From Actinomycetota bacterium (GTDB taxonomy: Bacteria > Actinomycetota > Acidimicrobiia > Acidimicrobiales > Microtrichaceae), in the NCBI GenBank assembly GCA_009700815.1, contig WLLG01000029.1, forward strand, positions 1-12,579: DNA of 12,579 nucleotides. The letters are read 5' to 3'. Shown here one piece after another: positions 1 through 7,427 of this stretch. Positions within the stretch are counted from its first letter, which is position 1. Each line of letters starts with the position of its first letter. The position numbers and the translations under genes were made by a program. Under the pieces are notes generated by a model. It was not told where the DNA came from, made no database searches, and worked only from the letters and a program-made list of their open reading frames with translations.

Positions 1-428
1 ATTTGGGATCGTGAGAGAACTGACCCCAGGAAACCCGAAAACGTAGAGCGCGCCTTTGCAAGGCGCTCAAGAAAATTTGGGCGCTCATCCTCCGCAGCCT
101 CTTCGGCTACTTGAGCGAGTCTGGCATCCTCGCCCGCCTGCTCGGCCTGTTCTGCCGCTGCAATATTTGCGGCTTCTTCTTCGGGGGTGAGTTCCGGACC
201 AGTAATAGCAACGCTCGAACCCAAGATTCCGGCAACGGGTTCGACCATTTCAATCTCTGGGCCGTCCAAGGAATCTGGGTCTTGGGCTTGGGTCCCTGCC
301 TCACGCGGTAGGACACCCTCGGGCGGGCCCTCAAGGAGTTCACCCTTGCTGGGGCGGCCGAGCAAGAGTGCCCCTGCAACCACAACGCCAATTGCGAAAA
401 TGATGATGATGATCAATATGGGAGACAT
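1..428 (-). CDS. ftsY: FtsY, signal recognition particle receptor (N-terminal part, cut by window edge)
   Basis: FtsY is the membrane receptor GTPase that docks SRP-ribosome complexes for co-translational protein insertion. Only the first 142 codons lie in the window; the reading frame stays open to base 1, so the NG GTPase domain is outside. Residues about 4-23 form one hydrophobic segment with five consecutive isoleucines (coded by a GAT/ATC triplet run at 402-413), followed by Gly-Arg-Pro: an N-terminal membrane anchor of the kind seen in actinobacterial FtsY. Residues about 25-117 are an acidic, Ala/Glu-rich linker. The segment RPNFLERLAKARSTFSGFL (about 118-136) is the start of the N domain. 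The ATG at 428 is supported by an in-frame TAG five codons upstream; no clear Shine-Dalgarno is visible. ftsY usually follows smc directly in actinobacteria; here a plus-strand cassette separates them. The GTPase motifs cannot be seen, so the call rests on the anchor, acidic linker, N-domain start and context. Confidence 0.9.
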   Translation of the reverse strand, partial: MSPILIIIIIFAIGVVVAGALLLGRPSKGELLEGPPEGVLPREAGTQAQDPDSLDGPEIEMVEPVAGILGSSVAITGPELTPEEEAANIAAAEQAEQAGEDARLAQVAEEAAEDERPNFLERLAKARSTFSGFLGSVLSRSQ

Positions 429-565
429 GAGAAGTGCATGCTACAAGTCTCGGGCCCCTGCAGTCTCTGTCTCGCACTCAGGCCTCTCAACAGCTGCGTC
501 TCTGCGAGTCCAAAGGGAGGAGTGACGACCTGTTGTTTACCTGCTGCGCAAGGCGATGCACGAGG

Positions 566-583
566 GTCCTGCTCATGCAGGGC
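566..583. repeat. Inverted repeat / hairpin in the ftsY leader region
   Basis: GTCCTGC-TCAT-GCAGGGC folds into a 7-bp stem (one G-U pair) with a 4-base loop. It lies immediately downstream of the TTGACA box at 590-595 when read on the ftsY strand. There is no T-tract on either side, so it is not a classical terminator. It may be an operator or leader structure, or chance. Confidence 0.35.
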
Positions 584-751
584 AAGCTATGTCAACCGAA
601 GTACAGCAACGAGCTGAAAATAACGTCAGTAATTCCAGCTTGCGACGAGCAGAACACCAATTCCCGCCGTACGGTGCAACCCGTAAAGAAAACCTCGCTG
701 AAAATCTACGATCACCGCACTTGTCACCATTCCGAGCATCACTGCTCACAC

Positions 752-757
752 GAGGAG
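752..757 (+). promoter_or_regulatory. Ribosome binding site of moxR
   Basis: GAGGAG lies four bases before the ATG at 762 and supports that start over later in-frame codons. Confidence 0.65.
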
Positions 758-761
758 CCAG

Positions 762-1847
762 ATGGACCCCGCCCCGACACCACAACAAACCGACCCAGAC
801 CAGCCTCAGGCCCCCCTTGCTGATTCTGCAGTACTCGAACAGTTGCTGTTCGAAATGAAGAAGGTCATCGTCGGTCAGGATCGCGCTATTGAACGCCTGC
901 TCACCTGTTTGCTTGCCGGCGGACACTGCCTGTTGGAGAGTGTGCCTGGCTTGGCAAAGACGCTGTCTGCAGAGACCATGGCGCTCTCAGTAGGCGGAAC
1001 TTTTTCTCGTATTCAGTTCACCCCAGACCTGCTGCCCGCAGACGTGGTGGGCACTCGAATCTACCGGGCCTCAAGCGAGTCATTCGATGTGGAACTTGGG
1101 CCGATTTTTGCCAACTTTGTACTGGCCGATGAAATCAACCGCGCCCCGGCCAAGGTGCAATCCGCTCTTCTCGAGGTGATGGCTGAACAGCAGGTCACGA
1201 TTGGCGGGACGACACACAAACTTGATGGGCCTTTCATCGTCCTCGCAACACAAAACCCGATTGAATCGGAAGGCGTCTACCCACTACCCGAGGCCCAGCG
1301 AGACCGGTTCTTGATGAAGGTTGTTCTGGGATACCCGTCTCCGGCAGAAGAAGTCGAAATCGTTCAGCGGATGGGAACTGCAGCCCCCGAGGCCCACCAA
1401 GTAGTCACCTTGGATCAGGTACGGCAACTGCAGGGCGCAGCGGAGCGTGTGTACGTCGATCGCAGCGTGCTGGAATACGCCGTGAATCTGGTTTTGTGCA
1501 CCCGCACCCCAGAGAACTTTGGCCTAGCTGAGCTTCGGAGCTACATAGAACTCGGTGCAAGCCCCCGAGCCTCGATTGGCTTGATTCGCGGTGGACGCGC
1601 TCTGGCCATGCTTCGTGGACGCAACTACCTGACACCCCAAGATGTATTCGACGTTGCACCCGAGATTCTGCGCCACCGCCTGTTGTTGTCCTATGAGGCC
1701 CTCGCCCAAGACATCGATGTGGAACAAGTTGTGAATCGGATTCTGTCTACCGTGCCGGCTCCACGAGTCAGCCCCGCTCAGGCTCCCACCACACAGGCTG
1801 ACCCCTACAACGGGAACTCTGCTGTTGCTGCTACTTGGGGGGCCTGA
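762..1847 (+). CDS. moxR: MoxR-family AAA+ ATPase
   Basis: MoxR ATPases are chaperone-like AAA+ proteins that remodel or activate partner proteins, typically together with VWA-domain proteins encoded next to them. The 361-residue protein shows the full AAA+ set: Walker A ESVPGLAKT (59-67), Walker B LADEIN (121-126, D123/E124), sensor 1 ATQNP (162-166), the PEAQRDRF segment with arginine-finger candidates (177-184), and the sensor-2-like GASPRASIGL (266-275), followed by the helical lid. The last 30 residues (about 332-361) are Pro/Ala/Gln/Thr-rich and look disordered. The start is an ATG with GAGGAG four bases upstream. The DUF58 gene follows after five bases and overlaps on an alternative start, so the two are likely co-translated. 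The same MoxR-DUF58-VWA order is known from Mycobacterium tuberculosis Rv1479-Rv1481. The client protein is not known. Confidence 0.95.
   Translation: MDPAPTPQQTDPDQPQAPLADSAVLEQLLFEMKKVIVGQDRAIERLLTCLLAGGHCLLESVPGLAKTLSAETMALSVGGTFSRIQFTPDLLPADVVGTRIYRASSESFDVELGPIFANFVLADEINRAPAKVQSALLEVMAEQQVTIGGTTHKLDGPFIVLATQNPIESEGVYPLPEAQRDRFLMKVVLGYPSPAEEVEIVQRMGTAAPEAHQVVTLDQVRQLQGAAERVYVDRSVLEYAVNLVLCTRTPENFGLAELRSYIELGASPRASIGLIRGGRALAMLRGRNYLTPQDVFDVAPEILRHRLLLSYEALAQDIDVEQVVNRILSTVPAPRVSPAQAPTTQADPYNGNSAVAATWGA
1837..1842 (+). promoter_or_regulatory. Candidate ribosome binding site of the DUF58 gene inside the moxR 3' end
   Basis: A run of six G lies ten bases before the ATG at 1853. It favours that ATG over the in-frame TTG at 1835, which would overlap moxR by 13 bases and has no purine run upstream. 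Confidence 0.4.
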
Positions 1848-1852
1848 GTCAC

Positions 1853-2797
1853 ATGGCGGGGCTATCTGACACCTTGGGTTTGGTCGGAGACCGACCAGCC
1901 GAAGAGATTGTTCGACGGCTCACCTTGGATATCACGCGCCGTCTCGACGGCATGTTGCACGGCGATTTCATGGGCATTGTCCCCGGCCGAGGCAGCGAGC
2001 CAGGAGAAGCTCGCGCCTACTCCCCCGGCGACGACGTGCGTCATATCGATTGGAACGTAACTGCCCGCATGCAGGACCCATACCTGCGAGAGACCATTGC
2101 AGACCGAGAACTAGAAACTTGGATGCTCATCGATCGGTCTGCAGGCCTAGATTTTGGAACGGCCTTATGTGAAAAGCGCGACCTAGTCCTTGGTGCCTCT
2201 GCAGGCATTGGATTGTTGACGGCCCGAGGCGGAAACCGGGTCGGCGCAGTCATGTTGCGCGGCAGCGAAGTCACCACCATGCCGCCAAGACAAGGCCGGC
2301 GGAACCTGCTCGGCATTTTGGATCGGGTGCTTGAATCCCCACGGGAGGATGGCACAGGTGCCACCAATCTTTCCGCTGGGCTTCAACGCATCACAGCTGT
2401 TGCGCCGCGCAGGGGACTTGTGGTTGCCATCTCGGACTTCTTGGCCGACCCGTCCACGTGGAAGAACCCACTGGGTTCGCTAGCGATTCGCCATTCAGTG
2501 CTGTGCATTCAGGTAGTCGATCCCCGCGATCTTGATCTTCCCGCAACCGGAATGTTGCAGTTCCAAGATCCGGCAGACGGTTCAATTCGAGAGGTCAACA
2601 CTGATGACAAACGGCTGCGTGAGCGTTACGCCACTGCTGCAGCTGAGCAGCACGCTCAGATCGCTTCGCAGATTCGCGCCGCCGGAGCCGATCACTTAGT
2701 TCTACGAACCGATGGCGACTGGCTTATGGACCTTGCACAGTACGTGTCTCGACGCCGACACCGAGCAGAAATGACCGCTGGGAGGCGGACCCGATGA
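1853..2797 (+). CDS. DUF58-domain protein, partner of MoxR
   Basis: This 314-residue protein belongs to the DUF58 family, soluble proteins with a degenerate VWA-like fold that almost always sit beside a MoxR ATPase. The family signature RAYSPGDDVRHIDWNVTAR is at 54-72. A VWA-like first strand ends in LIDRSAGLD (92-100), where the MIDAS-type DxSxS reads D-R-S-A-G, so a classical metal site is probably incomplete. A second Rossmann-like strand, LVVAISDFLAD (189-199), matches the usual SD motif. No signal peptide or membrane segment is visible. I chose the ATG at 1853; an in-frame TTG at 1835 would add six residues. The stop overlaps the start of the VWA gene as ATGA, indicating coupled translation. 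The exact biochemical role of DUF58 is unknown; an adaptor between MoxR and the membrane VWA protein is inferred from context. Confidence 0.92.
   Translation: MAGLSDTLGLVGDRPAEEIVRRLTLDITRRLDGMLHGDFMGIVPGRGSEPGEARAYSPGDDVRHIDWNVTARMQDPYLRETIADRELETWMLIDRSAGLDFGTALCEKRDLVLGASAGIGLLTARGGNRVGAVMLRGSEVTTMPPRQGRRNLLGILDRVLESPREDGTGATNLSAGLQRITAVAPRRGLVVAISDFLADPSTWKNPLGSLAIRHSVLCIQVVDPRDLDLPATGMLQFQDPADGSIREVNTDDKRLRERYATAAAEQHAQIASQIRAAGADHLVLRTDGDWLMDLAQYVSRRRHRAEMTAGRRTR
2781..2785 (+). promoter_or_regulatory. Ribosome binding site of the VWA gene
   Basis: GGAGG inside the end of the DUF58 gene, eight bases before the ATG at 2794. It supports independent loading at the ATGA overlap. Confidence 0.7.
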
Positions 2798-3765
2798 CCG
2801 AATGGTTTCTCGTTCCCATGCGCCTGTGGTGCTTGCTGGGAGTTGTTGCACTCGTAGCCACCTACGTGTTTATGCAATTCAAGCGCCCCCGCTACACCGT
2901 GCGATTTTCGAATCTCAATCTCTTAGACAAGGTCGCACCCAAGCGCCCCGGTTGGCGGCGCCATCTTGGGGCTGGCTTCTTTGCACTAGCCCTGACCACA
3001 TTGGTGATTGCGTACGCACAGCCCATCATGACAACCAAAGTGCCACAAGAGCGCACCACCATCATGTTGGCTATCGACACCTCGCTGTCCATGGCTGCCG
3101 AGGACGTTGCCCCGAATCGTTTAGAGGCTGCGCAGGCCGCAGCAGTTGCCTTCCTTGACGAGCTTCCGGATGATCTCAATGTGGGCCTGGTGAGTTTCGC
3201 TGGCACAGCACAACTTCTGGTCCCGCCTACACAAGATCATGAGTCCATAAAGACTGCAATCGACGGGCTGGAGCTTGATAAAGCAACCGCAATTGGCGAT
3301 GCAGTGAAGCTCTCGCTCGAGGTCATCGCCGATCAGGCAGTTGGGGTAACGGATGGCGTACCTGACGCCGCAATCGTGTTGATCTCTGACGGTGAAACCA
3401 CAGTTGGCCTGCCCACCGAAGAGGCCATTCCCTTGGCACAAGAGGCCGGCATTGCTGTGTCGACGATCGCCTACGGAACGGCTAACGGGCAGATCATGGT
3501 CGACGACGACGGTGACGGCGTTGGGCAGCTCACTGGCGTCCCGGTCAACGTTGAGGAACTCAAAGGCTTGGCTGAGGACACCGGTGGTACGGCCTATACA
3601 GCCGAGAGCGCTACCGACTTGGCCAAGGTGTACGAGGAACTTGGCTCAACGATCGGCTTTGAAGAGCAAGATACAGACGTGAGCTACAAATTTGTTGGCG
3701 CAGGCCTAGTCATGATGCTGATTGCTGCTGCCTGCTCGCTGCGCTGGTCAACACGCCTTCCCTAG
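2794..3765 (+). CDS. Membrane-anchored von Willebrand factor A (VWA) protein
   Basis: This 323-residue protein completes the MoxR-DUF58-VWA module and resembles the BatA/Rv1481 type of VWA membrane protein. Hydrophobic segments lie at about 8-27 and 58-75, with basic stretches between them, and at about 300-315 near the C-terminus, so the VWA domain is held by membrane anchors at both ends. The MIDAS metal site is intact: D95-T-S97-L-S99, T165 in KATAIGDA, and D199 in LISDGE. The segment VPVNVEELKGLAEDTGG (249-265) is the usual C-terminal part of the domain. An acidic loop at 236-248 reads VDDDGDGVGQLTG and resembles a calcium-binding DxDxDG loop. The gene overlaps DUF58 by four bases (ATGA). 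It converges on smc with only 31 bases between stop codons. The ligand of the VWA domain is not known. Confidence 0.93.
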   Translation: MTEWFLVPMRLWCLLGVVALVATYVFMQFKRPRYTVRFSNLNLLDKVAPKRPGWRRHLGAGFFALALTTLVIAYAQPIMTTKVPQERTTIMLAIDTSLSMAAEDVAPNRLEAAQAAAVAFLDELPDDLNVGLVSFAGTAQLLVPPTQDHESIKTAIDGLELDKATAIGDAVKLSLEVIADQAVGVTDGVPDAAIVLISDGETTVGLPTEEAIPLAQEAGIAVSTIAYGTANGQIMVDDDGDGVGQLTGVPVNVEELKGLAEDTGGTAYTAESATDLAKVYEELGSTIGFEEQDTDVSYKFVGAGLVMMLIAAACSLRWSTRLP

Positions 3766-3782
3766 TGAGCGACCCCAGCAGA

Positions 3783-3814
3783 GCAAGCACACCTGCTTAT
3801 GGTGCAGAGCTTGC
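3783..3814. terminator. Weak bidirectional hairpin between the convergent VWA and smc stops
   Basis: GCAAGC (3783-3788) pairs with GCTTGC (3809-3814), and CACC (3790-3793) pairs with GGTG (3801-3804), giving a two-part stem with a bulge and a 7-base loop. It spans the short gap and the last codons of smc. There is no clear U-tract, so this is a tentative call. Confidence 0.2.
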
Positions 3815-6800
3815 CTTCTCTGAAATCACCTTCGAAGAGCCACCAGGCTCCATCGTCACTCCATAGAGAATGTCCGCAGCCTCCATCGTGCGCTTTTGGT
3901 GGCTCACAATGATGAGCTGCGCCGTCTGACGGAACTCCGCTACGAGGTCCAAAAAGCGGTGCAAGTTGACATCATCGAGTGCGGCCTCAACCTCGTCCAT
4001 CACATAGAACGGGGAAGGACGAGACCGGAATACGGCGAACAAATAGGCAAGCGCCGTCAGGGAGCGTTCTCCACCTGACAGCAGCGAGAGCTTGCGCACA
4101 TTCTTGCCGGAAGGCTTGGCCTCGATTTCGATTCCGGTTTCTAACAGGTTGTTTGGGTCAGTGAGGCGGAGCCTTCCCTCTCCACCCGGAAACAGCGTCT
4201 CAAACAGAAGGGTGAAGTTCTGGCTGACGTCTGCGTACGCTGCGCTAAAGACCTTGACGATCTCTTCGTCCACAGCCCGAATGACTTTTGAGAGTTCACG
4301 ACGACTCGAGCGAATATCTTCGAGTTGCCCCTCTAAAAAGGTCAGTCGCTCTTGCAGTTCGGTGAACTCTTGCAAGGCCAATGGGTTGATTGGACCCATC
4401 AACCGCAGCTCACGGTCGAGCTCGCGAACTCGTGCACCGAGTGCGACCCCTTCCGGCAAGGGCGGGCACTCCGCCGCCATGGCTACATCGGGCTCACAGT
4501 CCAGGTCGTTTCGAAGGCTCTCGGTTGCGGCCTCAAGCCGCAAGCGGGCCTCGGCGTCAGCAATCTCTGCTTTCTGCACACGGGCGCGAAGTTCTTCGAG
4601 TTGGCGCTCAGACAGCACTCGCTGACTGCGCAACCCTTCAAGACCACTCGTCACGGACCGAGCCTCTTCGGATTGCCGTTGGCGCTCATCGCGCAACGTG
4701 CTCAGGTTCGCCTCGATGACTGAAACTCGTCCGAGGGTAAATTGTGTCAGGCGATCAGTCGCGTCTGCTCGGGCAACGAGTTCAACCCGTCGGCGAGCGG
4801 CAGCGTCTCGTTGTTCAATGTTTCTAGAAAGACGTTCATCTACCTGAGTCAATCGCTCAGTGACATAGCGGCGGCGTTCCTCAATGCCCGCTGAACGCAC
4901 CTCTAGATCAGTACGAACCGCACCCACCTTTGCGCTGTGCTCCTCAAGGCTCTGCCGTGCAGCAGCCATGACTTGCGCCTGCGATGACAGCGCAAGATCA
5001 GCGGCTTCGAGCTGTGGCAACTGAGCAGCTAGTTCTTCAACTCGGAGGTTCTCGCGCCTGAGCCGCTCGGCTAATTCGCCAAGGTGAGCATTGAGTGATT
5101 CCAGTTCTGCGGAAGCCTCAATCACGTCGGCCTCTAGGCGCGCTACAGATTCGCTCAAGGTCCGTCGAAGTGAATCGTTGCTATCGCGATTCCTGGCGCT
5201 CTCTTGCTGATCAGTACGAGCAGCAATCATCGCCGAGCGAGCCTGATCCACGGCCTGGCGAGCCTGATCCCGGTTGGTCAAACTCAGCGACTCGCGCTGC
5301 AAGGCCTCTTCGAGCGCTGCGCCAGTAGCCCCCGAACGTGCCGCTCCTACTCGCCAACCTGCTGCACCGAAACGGTCCCCAACACGTGTGACGACAACTG
5401 CTCCCGGATGCTGCGAAGCCAGCTCGAGTGCCGCTTGCCAACTGCCGTCAACCAAGACTGCAGAACCCAGGAGCGTATCGAGCACTCGCTCGATACCATC
5501 GGCCGAAGATGCCGCCGATCCGCTGCGAAGAGCACGCACGTGCCGGCGCAGAGGCTCGCCTTGCGGTGGAAGGGTGGCCGAAGGTGAGGCTCCACTGGAA
5601 AGCGCAAGGACAGCACCGCGATGATCGCCCTGAACCAGCGCGTCGAGCGCAGATCGAGCCGATGGAATATCGGCAACCACGACAGCCGTGAGGGCCTCGC
5701 CCACTGCGGCCTCAAAGGCCTCTTCCCAGCCAGCGTCAACGTCGACTAGGTCCAACAATGTGCCAAGAACGCCAGTCAAGCCATCAAGATGCTCTGCACC
5801 GGCGCGCTGCCGCGCCTCGTCCAAAGCCAGCGTCAGGGCCTCTACTCGGGCGGCCCAAGCGGAGTGCTCGGTCTCGGCGGAAGTTGCGGCCTCTTCGGCA
5901 GTTCTCAGCTCTGCCTCTTTGGCCAGCGACTCTTCAACTGAAGCAGCTGCGCTCTGTTCAATGGCCTCGACTGCTGACTCAGCAGCGGAGCGCTCATCGT
6001 GAGCGCGCTGCCCTTCAACAGTGAGCCGCTCCACTTTCTCTGCCAGAGAATCCCGCCGAGATACCAACCGAACCTGATCGTTCGTGGTGCGTTCGATCGC
6101 TGAGCGCAGCGCAGCAAGTTCCCCGCGCACCCCGGCGGCCTCACCCGTCGGGGCGGGAATACCATCAGCCCAGTCGGCCTCGAATAGAGCGCGCTCCTGA
6201 GCCAGAGCGGCCTCGGATTCTTCAAGCTCGCCTGCAGAAACTAGAATTCTCTCTGCCTCGAGCTCGGCTTGGGCAGACTCATCGCGAAGTTGTGCTTGTT
6301 CAGACTCAAGACTCGCAATGACCGCGGCATCAATTGCGCTACTGAGCTCACGCTCAACACCCCGGCGGCGCTCTGCCAACAACGCAAGCAATCCCCGAGC
6401 TTTTTCTCGCAGGGTTTCGTAGCGAAGGAGGGCATCGCCCACATCTCGTCCGCCAAGGGCAGAAAGTTGTGCCTCGGAACTCAGAATCCGAGCGTCAAGG
6501 TCGGCAAGTTTCGCCCGCAGTTGTTGATCCTGGCCGCGAAGGTCAGTCTGGGTTCGGGCTGATTCCTCGAGTTGTACGCGCAGACGACCCAAGTCGCGCC
6601 CGGCCGAGAAAACTTTGAGAGCAGAAAGTTCGCTCACCAAGTCACCGTGACGGCGCGCAGCATCAGCTTGCCGTTCCAATGGGCGCAACTGCCGTCGAAC
6701 CTCACGCAGTAGGTCCTGGATGCGAGTGAGGTTTGCCTCGGTTGCAGTGAGACGGCGCTCGGCGCGTTCTTTGCGACGGCGGTATTTCAATACGCCGGCG

Positions 6801-7291
6801 GCTTCTTCAATGATGAGTCGACGATCCTCGGGGCGCGCATTGAGCACCCCGTCAATGTTTCCCTGCGAGATGATGACGTGCTGCTGGCGTCCGACACCTG
6901 AGTCCGAAAGCAGTTCTTGAATGTCGAGCAATCGACAGGGCACGTTATTAATTGCGTACTCGCTGTCACCAGACCGAAATAACAGTCGACTCAGAGTGAC
7001 TTCTGTGAAGTCAATCGGCAACAGCCCGGCAGAGTTATCGATGGTGAGTGACACCTCGGCACGGCCTAGTGCTGGGCGGTTTGAGGTTCCGGCAAAAATG
7101 ACGTCGTCCATCTTTGCTGATCGGACAATGGACGGCTTCTGCGCTCCGAGAACCCAACCAATGGCGTCGACCACGTTTGACTTGCCCGAACCATTCGGTC
7201 CCACGACCACAGTGACGCCAGGTTCGAGAGACAGGGTCGTTGCATCGGCGAACGACTTGAAACCCTTCATCTGCAGAGTCTTCAGAAACAC
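3797..7291 (-). CDS. smc: SMC, chromosome structural maintenance ATPase
   Basis: SMC forms ring-shaped dimers, with ScpA/ScpB, that compact and segregate the chromosome. The 1164-residue protein has the complete architecture: N-terminal head with Walker A GPNGSGKSN (31-39) and Q-loop ISQGNID (141-147); a first coiled coil (about 170-495); a hinge (about 500-655) starting HLDGLTGVLGTLLDLV and ending near GAAGWRVG; a second coiled coil (about 660-1010); and the C-terminal head with signature LSGGE (1071-1075), Walker B FYVMDEVEAALDD (1095-1107) and switch His (H1131). Length is normal for the family. The start is a GTG giving MFLKTLQMKGFKSFA, the standard SMC beginning, with GGGAG four bases upstream. 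It lies 136 bases after mutM. scpA and scpB are not in the window. No damage is visible. Confidence 0.99.
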   Translation of the reverse strand: MFLKTLQMKGFKSFADATTLSLEPGVTVVVGPNGSGKSNVVDAIGWVLGAQKPSIVRSAKMDDVIFAGTSNRPALGRAEVSLTIDNSAGLLPIDFTEVTLSRLLFRSGDSEYAINNVPCRLLDIQELLSDSGVGRQQHVIISQGNIDGVLNARPEDRRLIIEEAAGVLKYRRRKERAERRLTATEANLTRIQDLLREVRRQLRPLERQADAARRHGDLVSELSALKVFSAGRDLGRLRVQLEESARTQTDLRGQDQQLRAKLADLDARILSSEAQLSALGGRDVGDALLRYETLREKARGLLALLAERRRGVERELSSAIDAAVIASLESEQAQLRDESAQAELEAERILVSAGELEESEAALAQERALFEADWADGIPAPTGEAAGVRGELAALRSAIERTTNDQVRLVSRRDSLAEKVERLTVEGQRAHDERSAAESAVEAIEQSAAASVEESLAKEAELRTAEEAATSAETEHSAWAARVEALTLALDEARQRAGAEHLDGLTGVLGTLLDLVDVDAGWEEAFEAAVGEALTAVVVADIPSARSALDALVQGDHRGAVLALSSGASPSATLPPQGEPLRRHVRALRSGSAASSADGIERVLDTLLGSAVLVDGSWQAALELASQHPGAVVVTRVGDRFGAAGWRVGAARSGATGAALEEALQRESLSLTNRDQARQAVDQARSAMIAARTDQQESARNRDSNDSLRRTLSESVARLEADVIEASAELESLNAHLGELAERLRRENLRVEELAAQLPQLEAADLALSSQAQVMAAARQSLEEHSAKVGAVRTDLEVRSAGIEERRRYVTERLTQVDERLSRNIEQRDAAARRRVELVARADATDRLTQFTLGRVSVIEANLSTLRDERQRQSEEARSVTSGLEGLRSQRVLSERQLEELRARVQKAEIADAEARLRLEAATESLRNDLDCEPDVAMAAECPPLPEGVALGARVRELDRELRLMGPINPLALQEFTELQERLTFLEGQLEDIRSSRRELSKVIRAVDEEIVKVFSAAYADVSQNFTLLFETLFPGGEGRLRLTDPNNLLETGIEIEAKPSGKNVRKLSLLSGGERSLTALAYLFAVFRSRPSPFYVMDEVEAALDDVNLHRFLDLVAEFRQTAQLIIVSHQKRTMEAADILYGVTMEPGGSSKVISEKASSAP
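5237..5270 (-). repeat. 13-bp direct repeat with heptad period inside smc
   Basis: GCGAGCCTGATCC occurs at 5237-5249 and 5258-5270, a 21-base period. On the coding strand it encodes D-Q-A-R in adjacent heptads (DQARQAV-DQARSAM) of the second coiled coil just after the hinge. It looks like a recent duplication of one heptad. Confidence 0.6.
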
Positions 7292-7295
7292 GCTT

Positions 7296-7300
7296 CTCCC
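7296..7300 (-). promoter_or_regulatory. Ribosome binding site of smc
   Basis: GGGAG on the minus strand, four bases before the GTG at 7291. It supports a GTG start at the conserved SMC N-terminus. Confidence 0.6.
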
Positions 7301-7304
7301 GGAG

Positions 7305-7319
7305 GTTCTTGCCGAGAAC
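7305..7319. repeat. Inverted repeat upstream of smc
   Basis: GTTCT-TGCCG-AGAAC is a perfect 5-bp inverted repeat with a 5-base centre. It lies just upstream of the smc ribosome binding site in the mutM-smc gap. It could be a leader hairpin or an operator. It does not match the actinobacterial LexA box, which is GAAC-N4-GTTC. Confidence 0.3.
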
Positions 7320-7427
7320 GAACTCAGTAGGCAGGACGGACAGGTGGACTAGAAAGTAGATCAGATCCTTGGCAACGGTGCCGCTAAGCAATCCTCAGCC
7401 GAGGAGCCTGGCAGAGCGCAGCACCAA

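Larger units (their letters stand above)
429..761. other. Divergent intergenic region between ftsY and moxR
   Basis: These 333 bases separate two divergent genes and should hold both promoters. No RNA gene or convincing protein gene is visible; open frames here are out of frame with moxR and show no family motif. On the minus strand (ftsY side) there is a perfect TTGACA at 590-595, but no good -10 box 16-18 bases after it. On the plus strand TACGAT at 707-712 could be a -10 for moxR, but no -35 matches. A 7-bp hairpin lies at 566-583 (separate entry). A purine-rich GGGAGG at 515-520 precedes only a 31-codon frame with poor spacing. Confidence 0.6.

Noticed and set aside
522..617. Small cysteine-containing 31-codon frame starting at a GTG after GGGAGG
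   Set aside because: The purine box is only one base from the GTG, too close for normal initiation, and nothing else supports it.
434..823. Plus-strand open frame of 129 codons spanning the ftsY-moxR gap
   Set aside because: It overlaps the moxR start in another frame, has no ribosome binding site at its ATG, no recognisable motif and an irregular composition.
3766..3796. Strong terminator between the VWA gene and smc
   Set aside because: Only an imperfect hairpin without a U-tract is present, so it is kept as a low-confidence feature, not a finding.
7035..7391. Minus-strand frame covering the mutM-smc gap
   Set aside because: It runs out of frame over the SMC N-terminal head. I checked for an acylphosphatase, found between fpg and smc in mycobacteria, and saw no such motif.
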